Shown here: piece by piece, positions 16,025-24,274 of the stretch
Layout of the letters: every line of letters starts with the position of its first letter
Numbering within the stretch: the stretch's first letter is position 1
DNA from: Polaromonas sp.
Lineage (GTDB): Bacteria > Pseudomonadota > Gammaproteobacteria > Burkholderiales > Burkholderiaceae_C
DNA length: 37,797 nt
Direction of reading: 5' to 3'
NCBI GenBank assembly: GCA_013298815.1
Contig: JAAFJF010000031.1
Span: forward strand, 1 to 37,797
Made by a program: the position numbers and the translations under genes
The notes under the pieces: model-generated
Told to the model about the DNA's origin: nothing
The model's input: the letters and a program-made list of their open reading frames with translations, nothing else
Databases searched by the model: none

Positions 16025-16795
16025 ATGCGCGCCATGATTATCAAGTTGCTTGCTAAGTCTATGTGTTTCTGCACAGGCTCATCAATCTTGCTAGTCAGTA
16101 GTGTTTTTGCGCAAACATATACTAAATCTGCTACGCCATGGCCTGAGTTTCCTGAGCCACCAAAGGCGAAAGTAGAGTGGGTGTCAAACGATATGCGTGT
16201 AAATGGCTTGCCTATGAAGGTATTGCATTTCAATAGCCAAGTTGCAAAAGCTGAAATAGTAGCTTATTACCAAGCTCACTGGGATATCGCCGATAAATCG
16301 CTCGGTTTACCCGCTGATTCAAAAGTAAAAGGTGCTGTTGTCTCACAAGTTGGCAAAGATACTGTGATCGGCAAGGTACATGGCCCATTTTATATGAGCG
16401 TTAAAGTTAAAGACCAAGGCTTGTCAGGATCTCAGGGAACGATGACAACTTCAATGATTTTAGGCGTGTCTGCGGAAATCAATCCTAAAGGCGTACCGGC
16501 ACCGAGTGATGCTAAAGCAATGAGTGTTATCGAGTCTGCAGATTTTGGAAAACAAAGTAAACAAGTATTGTTTGTTTCGCGCAACTCTGTTGCAGCTGTC
16601 AAATCGTTTTATCAACAAAGTTTACCCGCTTCTGGTTGGACATTGCTAGATTTGCACGGCGATGGTCGTGCTCTAAATGGTATTTCAGGATTTGTAATGA
16701 CTTTTGTTAAGAGTAAGCAGCAGTTGGATATTATTATTGGACATGATGTACAAAAAGGTGCAACTGTTGTTAATGTAAATTTAATTTCACTATGA
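16025..16795 (+). CDS. Unknown periplasmic Tad-locus protein
   Basis: I choose ATG 16025 (256 aa), although the frame opens earlier inside tadE at 15896, because from here the product has a normal Sec signal peptide (about residues 1-30, ending 'VSSVFAQ'). An ATG three codons later is also possible. The mature part starts 'TKSATPWPEFPEPPKAKVEW' and is a soluble beta-rich domain with two similar halves that include 'VAKAEIVAYYQAHWDIA' and 'SVAAVKSFYQQSLPASGW'. Those two lines suggest an internal duplication of a 'v...YYq..l...gW' module. No known family is recognised. Its TGA overlaps the ATG of a 53-aa pilin-like gene (ATGA at 16792-16795). Confidence 0.7.
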   Translation: MRAMIIKLLAKSMCFCTGSSILLVSSVFAQTYTKSATPWPEFPEPPKAKVEWVSNDMRVNGLPMKVLHFNSQVAKAEIVAYYQAHWDIADKSLGLPADSKVKGAVVSQVGKDTVIGKVHGPFYMSVKVKDQGLSGSQGTMTTSMILGVSAEINPKGVPAPSDAKAMSVIESADFGKQSKQVLFVSRNSVAAVKSFYQQSLPASGWTLLDLHGDGRALNGISGFVMTFVKSKQQLDIIIGHDVQKGATVVNVNLISL

Positions 16796-16953
16796 AAAAT
16801 AATAATAAAGGATTCGCAACGATTGAATATCTAGTAATTTCATTCATGCTCATTTCAATTCTATTTATGGGCGATCCTAGTTTAGCTTCTCAAGTCGTTA
16901 CCGGTCTAAAACGCTATTACAAAGCATTATCGTTTATTATTTCTCTTCCTTAA
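16792..16953 (+). CDS. 53-aa minor pilin-like protein
   Basis: A very small gene coupled by ATGA to the preceding one and followed 10 nt later by rcpC. The product reads MKNNNKG then 'FATIEYLVISFMLISILF' and 'MGDPSLASQVVTGLKRYYKA'. That is a class III prepilin leader with cleavage expected after G7, Glu at +5 and Tyr at +6, one hydrophobic helix and a 25-residue tail. It resembles Flp/TadE N termini stripped of an ectodomain. It could be a minor pilin that plugs or initiates the pilus. Confidence is raised by the perfect leader, the overlap and the fit between neighbours. Confidence 0.72.
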   Translation: MKNNNKGFATIEYLVISFMLISILFMGDPSLASQVVTGLKRYYKALSFIISLP

Positions 16954-16963
16954 GGATATTCAA

Positions 16964-17935
16964 GTGGCAGTAAAATTAAATAAAAATTGGCTATTACTAA
17001 CAGGAGCAATTGTAATAGGAGCAGTTGCATTTTTTCTGAGTTATAGCGCAATTAATACAAAAATAAAACAATTAGACGAAGAGGCCACTAAAGGAAAAGT
17101 AATGGCATCAGTTGTCGTTGCAAGTCGCAACTTGCAGCCTGGTGAATTAATCAATTCAAGCTCTGTATCGTTACGAAAGATTCCTCAAGAATTTATCAAT
17201 AGTTCATCTATTACTGGTGATAATTTTGAGACTGTTGATGGTCAGGGTTTACTGTTGGCTGTTAAAGCTGGTGAACCTATTTTGACTAGTTATACAGTTA
17301 CTAGGGGTGGGGCATATTTCTCTGGGACTTTGAAGCCTGGAAGAAGAGCATTGACTATTGAAGTTGACGAAATCAGTTCTATCTCTGGCATGCTGCGTGC
17401 GGGCGACAAAATTGATATTTTAGTTACTGCAAAACAACCAAAGAAAATTGGTATTGTTGCTGCTACGGATGATATGACTTTTCCGTTACTGTCAAATTTA
17501 TCTGTTTTAGCAACAGGGCAAGCTCAAAGGGGTAGTGGAAATGCAACGGTGACCTATACGCACATCACCTTGGATGTTACACCGGATGAGGCAAATAGCA
17601 TTATTGCTGCAAAAACGGGTGGAAAAATGACTGCTGTCTTACGCAGTCCGACAGATGAGTTGCCAAATAACAGTCAAATCAAAACAATGGCTAATGTGGT
17701 TCCAAGTGCGCAAGCAGGTGAGCCAAAATTAGTAGAGTATTTGGTTGGCGGAAGTGGGGGGTCAGGTGCCGGTATTATTACTCAATCACCAGCACTAGCG
17801 CCAGCAGTAAATCGACAAAACAATAATCAAATGAGTTTGACTGCTTCAGATATGGGAGCCATAAAGCGTGCTTTAAATAGTACGGAGCAATCTGTGCCCA
17901 ATTCTTCTAATAATAATTCCATTCAAGCAAAATAA
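16964..17935 (+). CDS. rcpC: Flp pilus assembly protein RcpC/CpaB
   Basis: A 323-aa inner-membrane-anchored periplasmic protein of the Tad channel. It starts with GTG, with AAGGA 7 nt upstream. A membrane helix at about 9-28 is followed by an SAF domain at about 44-110 ('ASVVVASRNLQPGELINSS', 'VSLRKIPQEF', 'VKAGEPILTSYT') and the RcpC domain ('LKPGRRALTIEVDEISSISG' and 'AGDKIDILVTA', about 120-245). The C-terminal 60 residues are Gln/Asn/Ser-rich and probably disordered. It lies directly before the secretin gene, the standard order. Confidence 0.88.
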   Translation: MAVKLNKNWLLLTGAIVIGAVAFFLSYSAINTKIKQLDEEATKGKVMASVVVASRNLQPGELINSSSVSLRKIPQEFINSSSITGDNFETVDGQGLLLAVKAGEPILTSYTVTRGGAYFSGTLKPGRRALTIEVDEISSISGMLRAGDKIDILVTAKQPKKIGIVAATDDMTFPLLSNLSVLATGQAQRGSGNATVTYTHITLDVTPDEANSIIAAKTGGKMTAVLRSPTDELPNNSQIKTMANVVPSAQAGEPKLVEYLVGGSGGSGAGIITQSPALAPAVNRQNNNQMSLTASDMGAIKRALNSTEQSVPNSSNNNSIQAK

Positions 17936-17978
17936 TTTTCTAAAAAAGTTAATTTAAAATATTGCAATAATTTCAAAT

Positions 17979-19502
17979 ATGTATATGAAAAACAAAAACA
18001 CTAAAAACGCTACATTCAACGCGTGTGCAATATCAATTTTCGTAATGGGAATGGTGAGTAGTCATAGCTATGCTTCTACAAATGATGATGTAATAACTAT
18101 AGCGCAAGCTAATGTAAATATAAATCAAGCAACTAAATCCTCTACAAGAAATCTTGATGCTTCGATTGGAAGTGTGGCGGCTAATATCGGGGCCATACCT
18201 ATAATCGTATACCCAGGACAAGTAAAAGTTATTGAGCAATCTGATGTAGAGCGTATTGCGATTGGAAATGGGAAATTAGTTACTGCGACAGTTGTTGGAA
18301 ATAAACAAATAGTTTTATTAGGTGAGGCTCCAGGCGTTACTTCTTTGTACGTATGGTTAAAAAATGGTTCGCAAAAAAATTATGAAATTACAATAACTTT
18401 AGATAATGCACAAAAAACTGCTAATGAGTTACGATCCTTACTCTCACTTGACCCAGAGGTTAAGGTATTGACCGTTGGAGAGCGCGTAGTTTTAAATGGC
18501 AAATATTCTAACCAAGAAACCGCAGAGAAGGTTAAAAAAATTGCAGCGGCTTACCCACAAGTTTTAAATTTAATTAATCAACTTCCAGTTGAAATCGTTC
18601 TTACACCAGAAAAAATGGTTCTTTTTGAACTTAAAGTTATTGAGGTTCGAGGAAGCGCTGTTGATAACTTGGGTGTCAACTGGAAAAATTCAAATCTTGA
18701 TGGGCCTAGACTTCAAACTCAAGCCTTACTTGCTAGTAACGCAAATGCCTCAGCGTTTAGTAATACTTTGAAAGCTACACCCATCCGTCCATTTTTATCT
18801 TTTTTGAGTTTAACTTCAGATGTAACTTCAGCCTTAAATTTCTTGGAAAAAAATGGTGATTTATGGACTCTGTCAGAACCAAGAATCAGCACTGTCAGCG
18901 GAGGAAAATCTAAAATCCATGTTGGCGGACAAATACCAATTCCCGTGGCCAGTGGGCCGAATGGTGCAATTGCTATTGTCTACAAAGATTATGGAGTAAT
19001 GGTAGAGGTTGAGCCGGTTATTGATAGTCTTGGCAATATTCGAGCCAAAATTAAATCTGAAGTTTCTGAAGCTGATTTACGTACGCCGGGAGCGCCTACT
19101 TTTGCTACAACTAAAACTGATTCTGAAGTTAGTTTAAAAGAAGGTGAGACATTAGTGATTTCAGGTTTGCATAAAAATGGTGGAGGAAAAACTATTGCGG
19201 GTGTAAATGGATTAATGAATATACCTGTTGCTGGTCGTCTATTTTCGAATCATGAATTTTCAAATGAGCGTATTGATATGATGTTAGTTGTAACACCGCG
19301 TATTCATATTCCTGGAAGTCAGCTTTCTCAAACTGATAATTCAAAAGCTATCAACGAAATAAATGCAATTCATACAAAAATTGAAAATGCAAACAAATTT
19401 GATCATACTATTGAAAATGAAAGAAAATTGAAAGATAAGAAAAATGATATTGTCGAAATTAAGTCTAATTATTTACCTCAAATCGAGGTTAATGATAAAT
19501 AA
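17979..19502 (+). CDS. rcpA: Tad outer-membrane secretin RcpA/CpaC
   Basis: A 507-aa secretin forming the outer-membrane pore of the Tad apparatus. After a signal region ending near residue 32 comes an N-terminal pilus domain at about 72-142 ('IPIIVYPGQVKVIEQSDVER', 'GEAPGVTSLYVWLKNG'), a BON-like segment at about 145-200, and the secretin domain at about 215-440 including 'EPRISTVSGGKSKIHVGGQI' and 'KEGETLVISGL' with the closing 'MMLVVTPRI'. The last 60 residues are Lys/Asn-rich. A second in-frame ATG two codons later may be the true start. The gene lacks a ribosome-binding site, as do several neighbours. Confidence 0.9.
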   Translation: MYMKNKNTKNATFNACAISIFVMGMVSSHSYASTNDDVITIAQANVNINQATKSSTRNLDASIGSVAANIGAIPIIVYPGQVKVIEQSDVERIAIGNGKLVTATVVGNKQIVLLGEAPGVTSLYVWLKNGSQKNYEITITLDNAQKTANELRSLLSLDPEVKVLTVGERVVLNGKYSNQETAEKVKKIAAAYPQVLNLINQLPVEIVLTPEKMVLFELKVIEVRGSAVDNLGVNWKNSNLDGPRLQTQALLASNANASAFSNTLKATPIRPFLSFLSLTSDVTSALNFLEKNGDLWTLSEPRISTVSGGKSKIHVGGQIPIPVASGPNGAIAIVYKDYGVMVEVEPVIDSLGNIRAKIKSEVSEADLRTPGAPTFATTKTDSEVSLKEGETLVISGLHKNGGGKTIAGVNGLMNIPVAGRLFSNHEFSNERIDMMLVVTPRIHIPGSQLSQTDNSKAINEINAIHTKIENANKFDHTIENERKLKDKKNDIVEIKSNYLPQIEVNDK

Positions 19503-19531
19503 CATTTATTTAACATGTTAATCACGACTAT

Positions 19532-21310
19532 ATGTTATTTGTAGAATATTCATCAAAAGACAAAGGATCTTTTTCGCAGCAGTTAAATGCAGCGAAATGT
19601 CTAATAGGAAGCGGTCCTAAAGCTGATCTGGAGCTGACTGGGTGGAAGGTGCAAAAAGAACATGCTGAGTTATTTGTTTCTAATGAGCAAGTATTCATCA
19701 GGGATTTTGGTTCAATGTTTGGTACCCAAGTTGAAGGTAAAAAAATAGCGACTTATGGGCCGTTAAGTCCAAATGACGAAATCTCAGTGGGGCAATATTT
19801 AATTAAAGTTCGTTGGAAACGTGTAACTTCAGGAGTAGATATCCGTTCCGATGTTGCATCTGAAGCCATAGTTTCTTCTATTAATCATATCGCACCTTTA
19901 ATTATTGAAAAAACTACAGATTTAGTTTTTAAAAATCCACAAACTGCAGTTGTATCGAGTACTGAGATGAGTAGCTCAAATGGAAAACAGGCACCGCAAA
20001 TTCATGTAAAGAGTATTCCTATCTCAGTGGTTATCGATCAAGAATTACTTGGTCTTCGTCGAGAGGTACATGAAAAATTAATCGCCGCTTTCGATATGCG
20101 GCGGATTGATATTCATAAAATGGAAGACAAAATTCTAAGAGAAAATACGAATACTGCAATTATCGAAATTTTGAAGAATATGCCAAATTTACCTAAGCAT
20201 ATTGACCGAGATTTGCTGCTTAGGGAGGTTCGTGATGAAGCTATAGGGCTTGGTCTTTTGGAGCCTCTGTTAGCGGATCCCACGACAACCGAAATCATGG
20301 TCAATTCTGTTGATGAAATTTTTGTTGAAAAGCAAGGTGTATTGCAACGCGTACCACTTGCATTTTCAAGTGAAAAAGCAGTAATGGGCATTATTGAAAG
20401 GATTGTTGCACCAGTAGGACGTCGTATTGACGAAAGCTCACCTTTAGTAGACGCACGCTTGAAAGATGGCTCACGATTTAATGCCATTATTCCACCACTG
20501 GCCTTAAAAGGGCCGTCAATGACTATTCGTAAATTTTCTAAAAAGAAACTAGATGGTACTGATTTAATACGCTTCAACTCGGCTAGCCATAACATGGTAA
20601 ATTTTCTTCAGCTTGCAGTGAAACAGAAGAAAAATATTATTGTTTCAGGTGGAACCGGTTCCGGGAAAACCACACTGTTAAATATTCTTAGTAACTTTAT
20701 TCCAAGTGAAGAACGAATTGTCACTATTGAAGATGCAGCTGAATTGCAATTAGATCACGAACATTTGGTGTCGTTAGAAGCAAGACCTGGGAATGCAGAA
20801 GGTAAAGGTGGAGTTTCTATTCGAGATTTGGTAAAAAACTCGCTACGTATGCGACCTGATCGAATTGTAGTTGGTGAATGTCGTGGCGGCGAAGCACTCG
20901 ATATGCTGCAAGCAATGAATACAGGTCATGATGGTTCATTAACCACTGCGCACGCCAATACGCCTAGAGATATGCTTGCGCGCGTAGAAGTTATGGTCTT
21001 GATGTCTGGAATGGATTTACCAATTGTTGCTATTCGTGAGCAAGTAGCTTCTGCAGTCGATATTATTGTTCAGCAAACTAGATTTGCTTGTGGTAGTCGA
21101 AAAATAACAAAGATTACAGAAGTAACTGGTGTCGAATCGGGCAAGATTCAATTGCAAGATATTTTTGAATATATTGAAACTGGGATGACTGAGAACCATA
21201 AAACTGATGGTTACTACACCGCCTGCGATGCGATTCCAGAATTTTATGAAAAATTGAGAAGTATCGGCATGCAAGTCGATATGTCGATATTTAAAAAGGA
21301 AATTAAATGA
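19532..21310 (+). CDS. tadA: Tad secretion ATPase TadA/CpaF with an N-terminal FHA domain
   Basis: The ATP-hydrolysing motor of the pilus, 592 aa. An FHA domain fills residues about 20-97; the T2SSE-type ATPase follows from about 170. Walker A 'GGTGSGKTT' is at 373-381, an Asp box 'IEDAAELQL' at 399-407, and Walker B 'RIVVGECRGGE' at 444-454, with 'TGHDGSLTTAHAN' after it. The FHA domain keeps G26, H44 and 'DFGSMFGTQVEG' but has Ser where the canonical phospho-binding Arg should be (IGSG), Gln for the Ser before KEH, and Phe for the loop Asn, so phosphothreonine binding is doubtful. The stop overlaps tadB (ATGA). Confidence 0.92.
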   Translation: MLFVEYSSKDKGSFSQQLNAAKCLIGSGPKADLELTGWKVQKEHAELFVSNEQVFIRDFGSMFGTQVEGKKIATYGPLSPNDEISVGQYLIKVRWKRVTSGVDIRSDVASEAIVSSINHIAPLIIEKTTDLVFKNPQTAVVSSTEMSSSNGKQAPQIHVKSIPISVVIDQELLGLRREVHEKLIAAFDMRRIDIHKMEDKILRENTNTAIIEILKNMPNLPKHIDRDLLLREVRDEAIGLGLLEPLLADPTTTEIMVNSVDEIFVEKQGVLQRVPLAFSSEKAVMGIIERIVAPVGRRIDESSPLVDARLKDGSRFNAIIPPLALKGPSMTIRKFSKKKLDGTDLIRFNSASHNMVNFLQLAVKQKKNIIVSGGTGSGKTTLLNILSNFIPSEERIVTIEDAAELQLDHEHLVSLEARPGNAEGKGGVSIRDLVKNSLRMRPDRIVVGECRGGEALDMLQAMNTGHDGSLTTAHANTPRDMLARVEVMVLMSGMDLPIVAIREQVASAVDIIVQQTRFACGSRKITKITEVTGVESGKIQLQDIFEYIETGMTENHKTDGYYTACDAIPEFYEKLRSIGMQVDMSIFKKEIK

Positions 21311-22140
21311 TTTTAATGATGTCATCATTAGTTGCCTTGTGCGTGATAATTGGAGCCTATGCACTCTATGGTTTTTATAAAAAATATCGGAGTGAATTTA
21401 CAAAAACAGCTGCGCTAACACTTGATGACATGTTCATGTTCATTGATCCTGAAAAATTATTTTTCGTAAATATTATCGTGTTATTTGTTGTGCCAGTTTT
21501 GACACTGCTTTTAACAGGCTCAATTCCATTTGCAATAATTTTAACGATGTTAGCAATATTGATGCCACGCGTGATGTACAGCATTATTAAGAAAAAGCGC
21601 ATTAAAAATTTAATAGAACAAATGCCAGATGCTTTAAATATGATGGCGGGTTCTTTGCGATCCGGCTCAAGTTTATCTATGGCTATGGATTTTGTAGCAA
21701 CTGAAACTGCACCACCGTTTAGTCAAGAGCTTTCTTTAGTATTGCGTGAACAAAAAATGGGCGTTTCTTTTGAAGATGCAATGGAGAGTATGGCCCGAAG
21801 ATTAACGCTTGAAGAGGTTGATCTTATGGTTTCCGCGATAACTATTTCTAAGAGCGTTGGTGGTAACTTAGCAGAAGTTTTGGAGCGTTTGGCGAATACG
21901 CTTAGGTCTAAAGCTGCAATGGAGGGGAAAATTAAAGCCTTAACTTCACAAGGTAAATTACAAGGAATAGTTGTTGGCTTATTACCTGTATTTTTAGGTT
22001 TTGTTTTATTTCAAATGGAACCTGAAGCCATGCAACCACTTTTCACTACGCTATACGGTTGGATTGTGGTTTGTATTATCACTGTGATGTTACTTGTTGG
22101 CGGATTTTTCATTAAAAAAATCGTCACTATTGACGTATAA
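21307..22140 (+). CDS. tadB: Tad inner-membrane platform protein TadB
   Basis: A 277-aa integral membrane protein; with TadC it forms the platform that couples the ATPase to pilin extraction. Helices lie at about residues 3-20, 50-67 and 70-88. The T2SSF domain follows at about 103-225 ('IEQMPDALNMMAGSLRSGSS', 'ALTSQGKLQGIVVG'), with two C-terminal helices. ATGA at 21307-21310 overlaps the tadA stop, so translation is coupled. Confidence 0.9.
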   Translation: MILMMSSLVALCVIIGAYALYGFYKKYRSEFTKTAALTLDDMFMFIDPEKLFFVNIIVLFVVPVLTLLLTGSIPFAIILTMLAILMPRVMYSIIKKKRIKNLIEQMPDALNMMAGSLRSGSSLSMAMDFVATETAPPFSQELSLVLREQKMGVSFEDAMESMARRLTLEEVDLMVSAITISKSVGGNLAEVLERLANTLRSKAAMEGKIKALTSQGKLQGIVVGLLPVFLGFVLFQMEPEAMQPLFTTLYGWIVVCIITVMLLVGGFFIKKIVTIDV

Positions 22141-22144
22141 ATAT

Positions 22145-23026
22145 ATGCAAGTAATTTATACAATATTAGCTGCGTTAGCGTTCACACTAGCTGTCATCGG
22201 AATTTTTTATGCTGTTTATCAACTGTTTAAAGAAACGCCAATTGAAGACAGAAAATACAAAGATAAACCACCAACTGTATATAGGTTACTTTGGCCAATT
22301 ATCGAGTTATTGAGTGTTAGCTTGAGCTGGACATTAAGCGCAAAAGCAGAAGCAAGTATCCAGATTGCTTTGCTGAGAGCAGGGCAGGATTACACATTAA
22401 ATCCAAAACAATTTCATGCTGGAAAAATTCTAAGTGCTGTATTTGGATTATTACTTGGACTCTTACTAGCAAGTGCTTTAGGACGTGGTGGTTTTAGTTT
22501 TGCATTTATTTTGGCAGTATTGGCATATTACTATCCAAATTTGTGGCTAAAAGAAGTTACTGTCAAGCGAAATACAGCGATTTTAAAAGCATTACCTTTT
22601 TTTGTCGACTTATTAACACTTTCAATTGAAGCCGGTTTGAATTTATCAGGCTCATTGCAGGCAGCAGTAGATCGGAGTAAACCAGGCCCGTTAGTCACAG
22701 AGATCGATCGCTCGTTGAGGGAAATACGAGGCGGAAAAGCTCGGATGGATGCTTTAAGAGATTTCTCTGACCGACTCAATTTCACGCCTATTACAAGTTT
22801 TGTAAGTGCTCTCATTCAAGGTGAAAAAACGGGTTCTAGTTTGAGTCCGATTCTTAGAGCGCAAAGCGATCAAAGACGGATTGAACGTTTTTTGCGGGCT
22901 GAAAAATTAGCCATGGAAGCACCTGTAAAAATGTTAGGGCCGCTGATACTTTGTATATTTCCTTGTACTTTTATTGTTATCGGCTTCCCGATTGCGACTA
23001 AATTTCTTGCTAGCGGCATATTGTAA
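22145..23026 (+). CDS. tadC: Tad inner-membrane platform protein TadC
   Basis: A 293-aa second T2SSF-domain platform protein. I use ATG 22145, 4 nt after the tadB stop, rather than an upstream in-frame start inside tadB, because the product then begins with a proper membrane helix ('MQVIYTILAALAFTLAVIG'). The T2SSF block spans about residues 150-275 with 'LPFFVDLLTLSIEAGLNLSG' and 'EKTGSSLSPILRAQSDQRR'. It is followed 2 nt later by a DUF192 gene. Confidence 0.9.
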   Translation: MQVIYTILAALAFTLAVIGIFYAVYQLFKETPIEDRKYKDKPPTVYRLLWPIIELLSVSLSWTLSAKAEASIQIALLRAGQDYTLNPKQFHAGKILSAVFGLLLGLLLASALGRGGFSFAFILAVLAYYYPNLWLKEVTVKRNTAILKALPFFVDLLTLSIEAGLNLSGSLQAAVDRSKPGPLVTEIDRSLREIRGGKARMDALRDFSDRLNFTPITSFVSALIQGEKTGSSLSPILRAQSDQRRIERFLRAEKLAMEAPVKMLGPLILCIFPCTFIVIGFPIATKFLASGIL

Positions 23027-23028
23027 AT

Positions 23029-23358
23029 ATGTTTCTACATTTAAACGATATAAAAACAGAATACGTTGTATCTAGCGCTTGTAATTTTATTCAAAGAGCG
23101 TCTGGTCTGATTTTTAGAAAACAACTGTTAACTAACGAGGTTTTTCATATAAAACCTTGCAATAGTGTTCACACATTCGGAATGAAATATGCCATTGATA
23201 TCGTGTACTTAGATAAAACTGGTGTCATTTTGAAAATTATTAAGAACATGCAGAGAAGAAGAATCAATTGGTGCTTTAAAGCTCATTCTGTTATTGAGTT
23301 TAATTCAAATACGTCAGATTTACTTGCAATGCAAATTGGCGATGTTATTTCTTTTTGA
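23029..23358 (+). CDS. DUF192-family protein
   Basis: A 109-aa protein with the family core: 'SACNFIQRASGLIFRKQL', then 'PCNSVHTFGMKYAIDIVYLD' and a C-terminal 'AMQIGDVISF'. DUF192 proteins are small beta-rich proteins of unknown function, often exported; this copy has no signal peptide. It starts 2 nt after the tadC stop (TAA-at-ATG) and precedes a TadE-like gene, so it is embedded in the pilus operon. The conserved 'RasGLifR' and 'SVHTFGM' motifs are intact. Confidence 0.82.
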   Translation: MFLHLNDIKTEYVVSSACNFIQRASGLIFRKQLLTNEVFHIKPCNSVHTFGMKYAIDIVYLDKTGVILKIIKNMQRRRINWCFKAHSVIEFNSNTSDLLAMQIGDVISF

Positions 23359-23368
23359 AATTTGATAT

Positions 23369-24274
23369 ATGAAAATTCGAAACAAAAATCGGTTTCTACA
23401 TTTACGTTTAAAACGATATGATTCTGGGGCGTCATTAACAGAATTCGTGATTGTTACGCCTATTGCGATCTTATTTGTACTAGGAATTATTCAATCTGGT
23501 TTGATTTATATGGCTAAGTTAACATTGAATAATGTTACATTCTTAGCTGCCAGACATGGTGCTAATAAAGAAGGTGATAAAACTGAAATAAATAATTCAA
23601 TAGCTAAAGGATTAATTCCTTTTTATATTGACGCAACATCACAACCTTCATTTTCCAGTATGGGTTTAGCTTTTGCAGAGGCCAAGGTGAAGCTAGCGTT
23701 ACCTTGGAACAAGCTAGAAATACTTAGCCCTAGTCAAGAAATGTTTGATACTTTTGGCATTACTAGTACTGGTACAACGGGTAAATATATCCCCAACGAT
23801 AATTTAGAGTACCGCGACGCTAGTCCTCGCGCAGCAGGATCAGGGCAGATTTCCATCCGTGATGCGAATATTTTAAAAATTAAATTCACTTATGGTTATG
23901 ACATTAGCAAAATTCCCTTAATGGGAACGATTGTTAATAATATTATGTGTAGTGGACTTACGAACAGCGTCAAGGCTTGGGGTGGAGGAGGGCTGGGCAC
24001 TGTTGTTCCAGATTCGAATTGCCTGTTGTACTACTCTATGAAAAGAGTGCCCATTGTTTCTTATGCCACGGTTCAAATGCAAAGCAATGCCAACGAGACC
24101 AGTGTGATTAGTGGTTCTACGCCAAGCCCGTCGCCGACACCAAGCCCAACGCCAGTGCCAGCGCCTACACCGGGTCCAACACCGACACCAGGGCCAACAC
24201 CATCACCGAATCCTTCGCCAACTCCAACGCCTGGGCCTGCTCCAACGCCAACAGATCCTAGTACTACCTGCTAA
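23369..24274 (+). CDS. TadE-like pseudopilin with a Pro-rich tail
   Basis: A 301-aa minor pilin-like protein. A 20-residue basic leader precedes '[20 protein letters not shown]': cleavage is expected after G20, leaving Glu at +5. The ectodomain runs to about residue 250. A tail of about 45 residues follows, made of Pro-Ser, Pro-Thr and Pro-Gly repeats and ending in Cys. Such a tail is unusual for TadE and could be an extended linker exposed on the pilus or a crosslinking end. Its TAA shares the A of the next start codon (TAATG at 24272-24276), coupling it directly to the Hint-RNase toxin gene. Confidence 0.82.
   Translation: MKIRNKNRFLHLRLKRYDSGASLTEFVIVTPIAILFVLGIIQSGLIYMAKLTLNNVTFLAARHGANKEGDKTEINNSIAKGLIPFYIDATSQPSFSSMGLAFAEAKVKLALPWNKLEILSPSQEMFDTFGITSTGTTGKYIPNDNLEYRDASPRAAGSGQISIRDANILKIKFTYGYDISKIPLMGTIVNNIMCSGLTNSVKAWGGGGLGTVVPDSNCLLYYSMKRVPIVSYATVQMQSNANETSVISGSTPSPSPTPSPTPVPAPTPGPTPTPGPTPSPNPSPTPTPGPAPTPTDPSTTC

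Noticed and set aside
24120-24265. Short tandem repeat tract resembling a CRISPR or minisatellite
   Set aside because: It is the degenerate Pro-Thr/Pro-Ser/Pro-Gly codon tract of the TadE-like tail; unit lengths are short and in frame, with no spacers.
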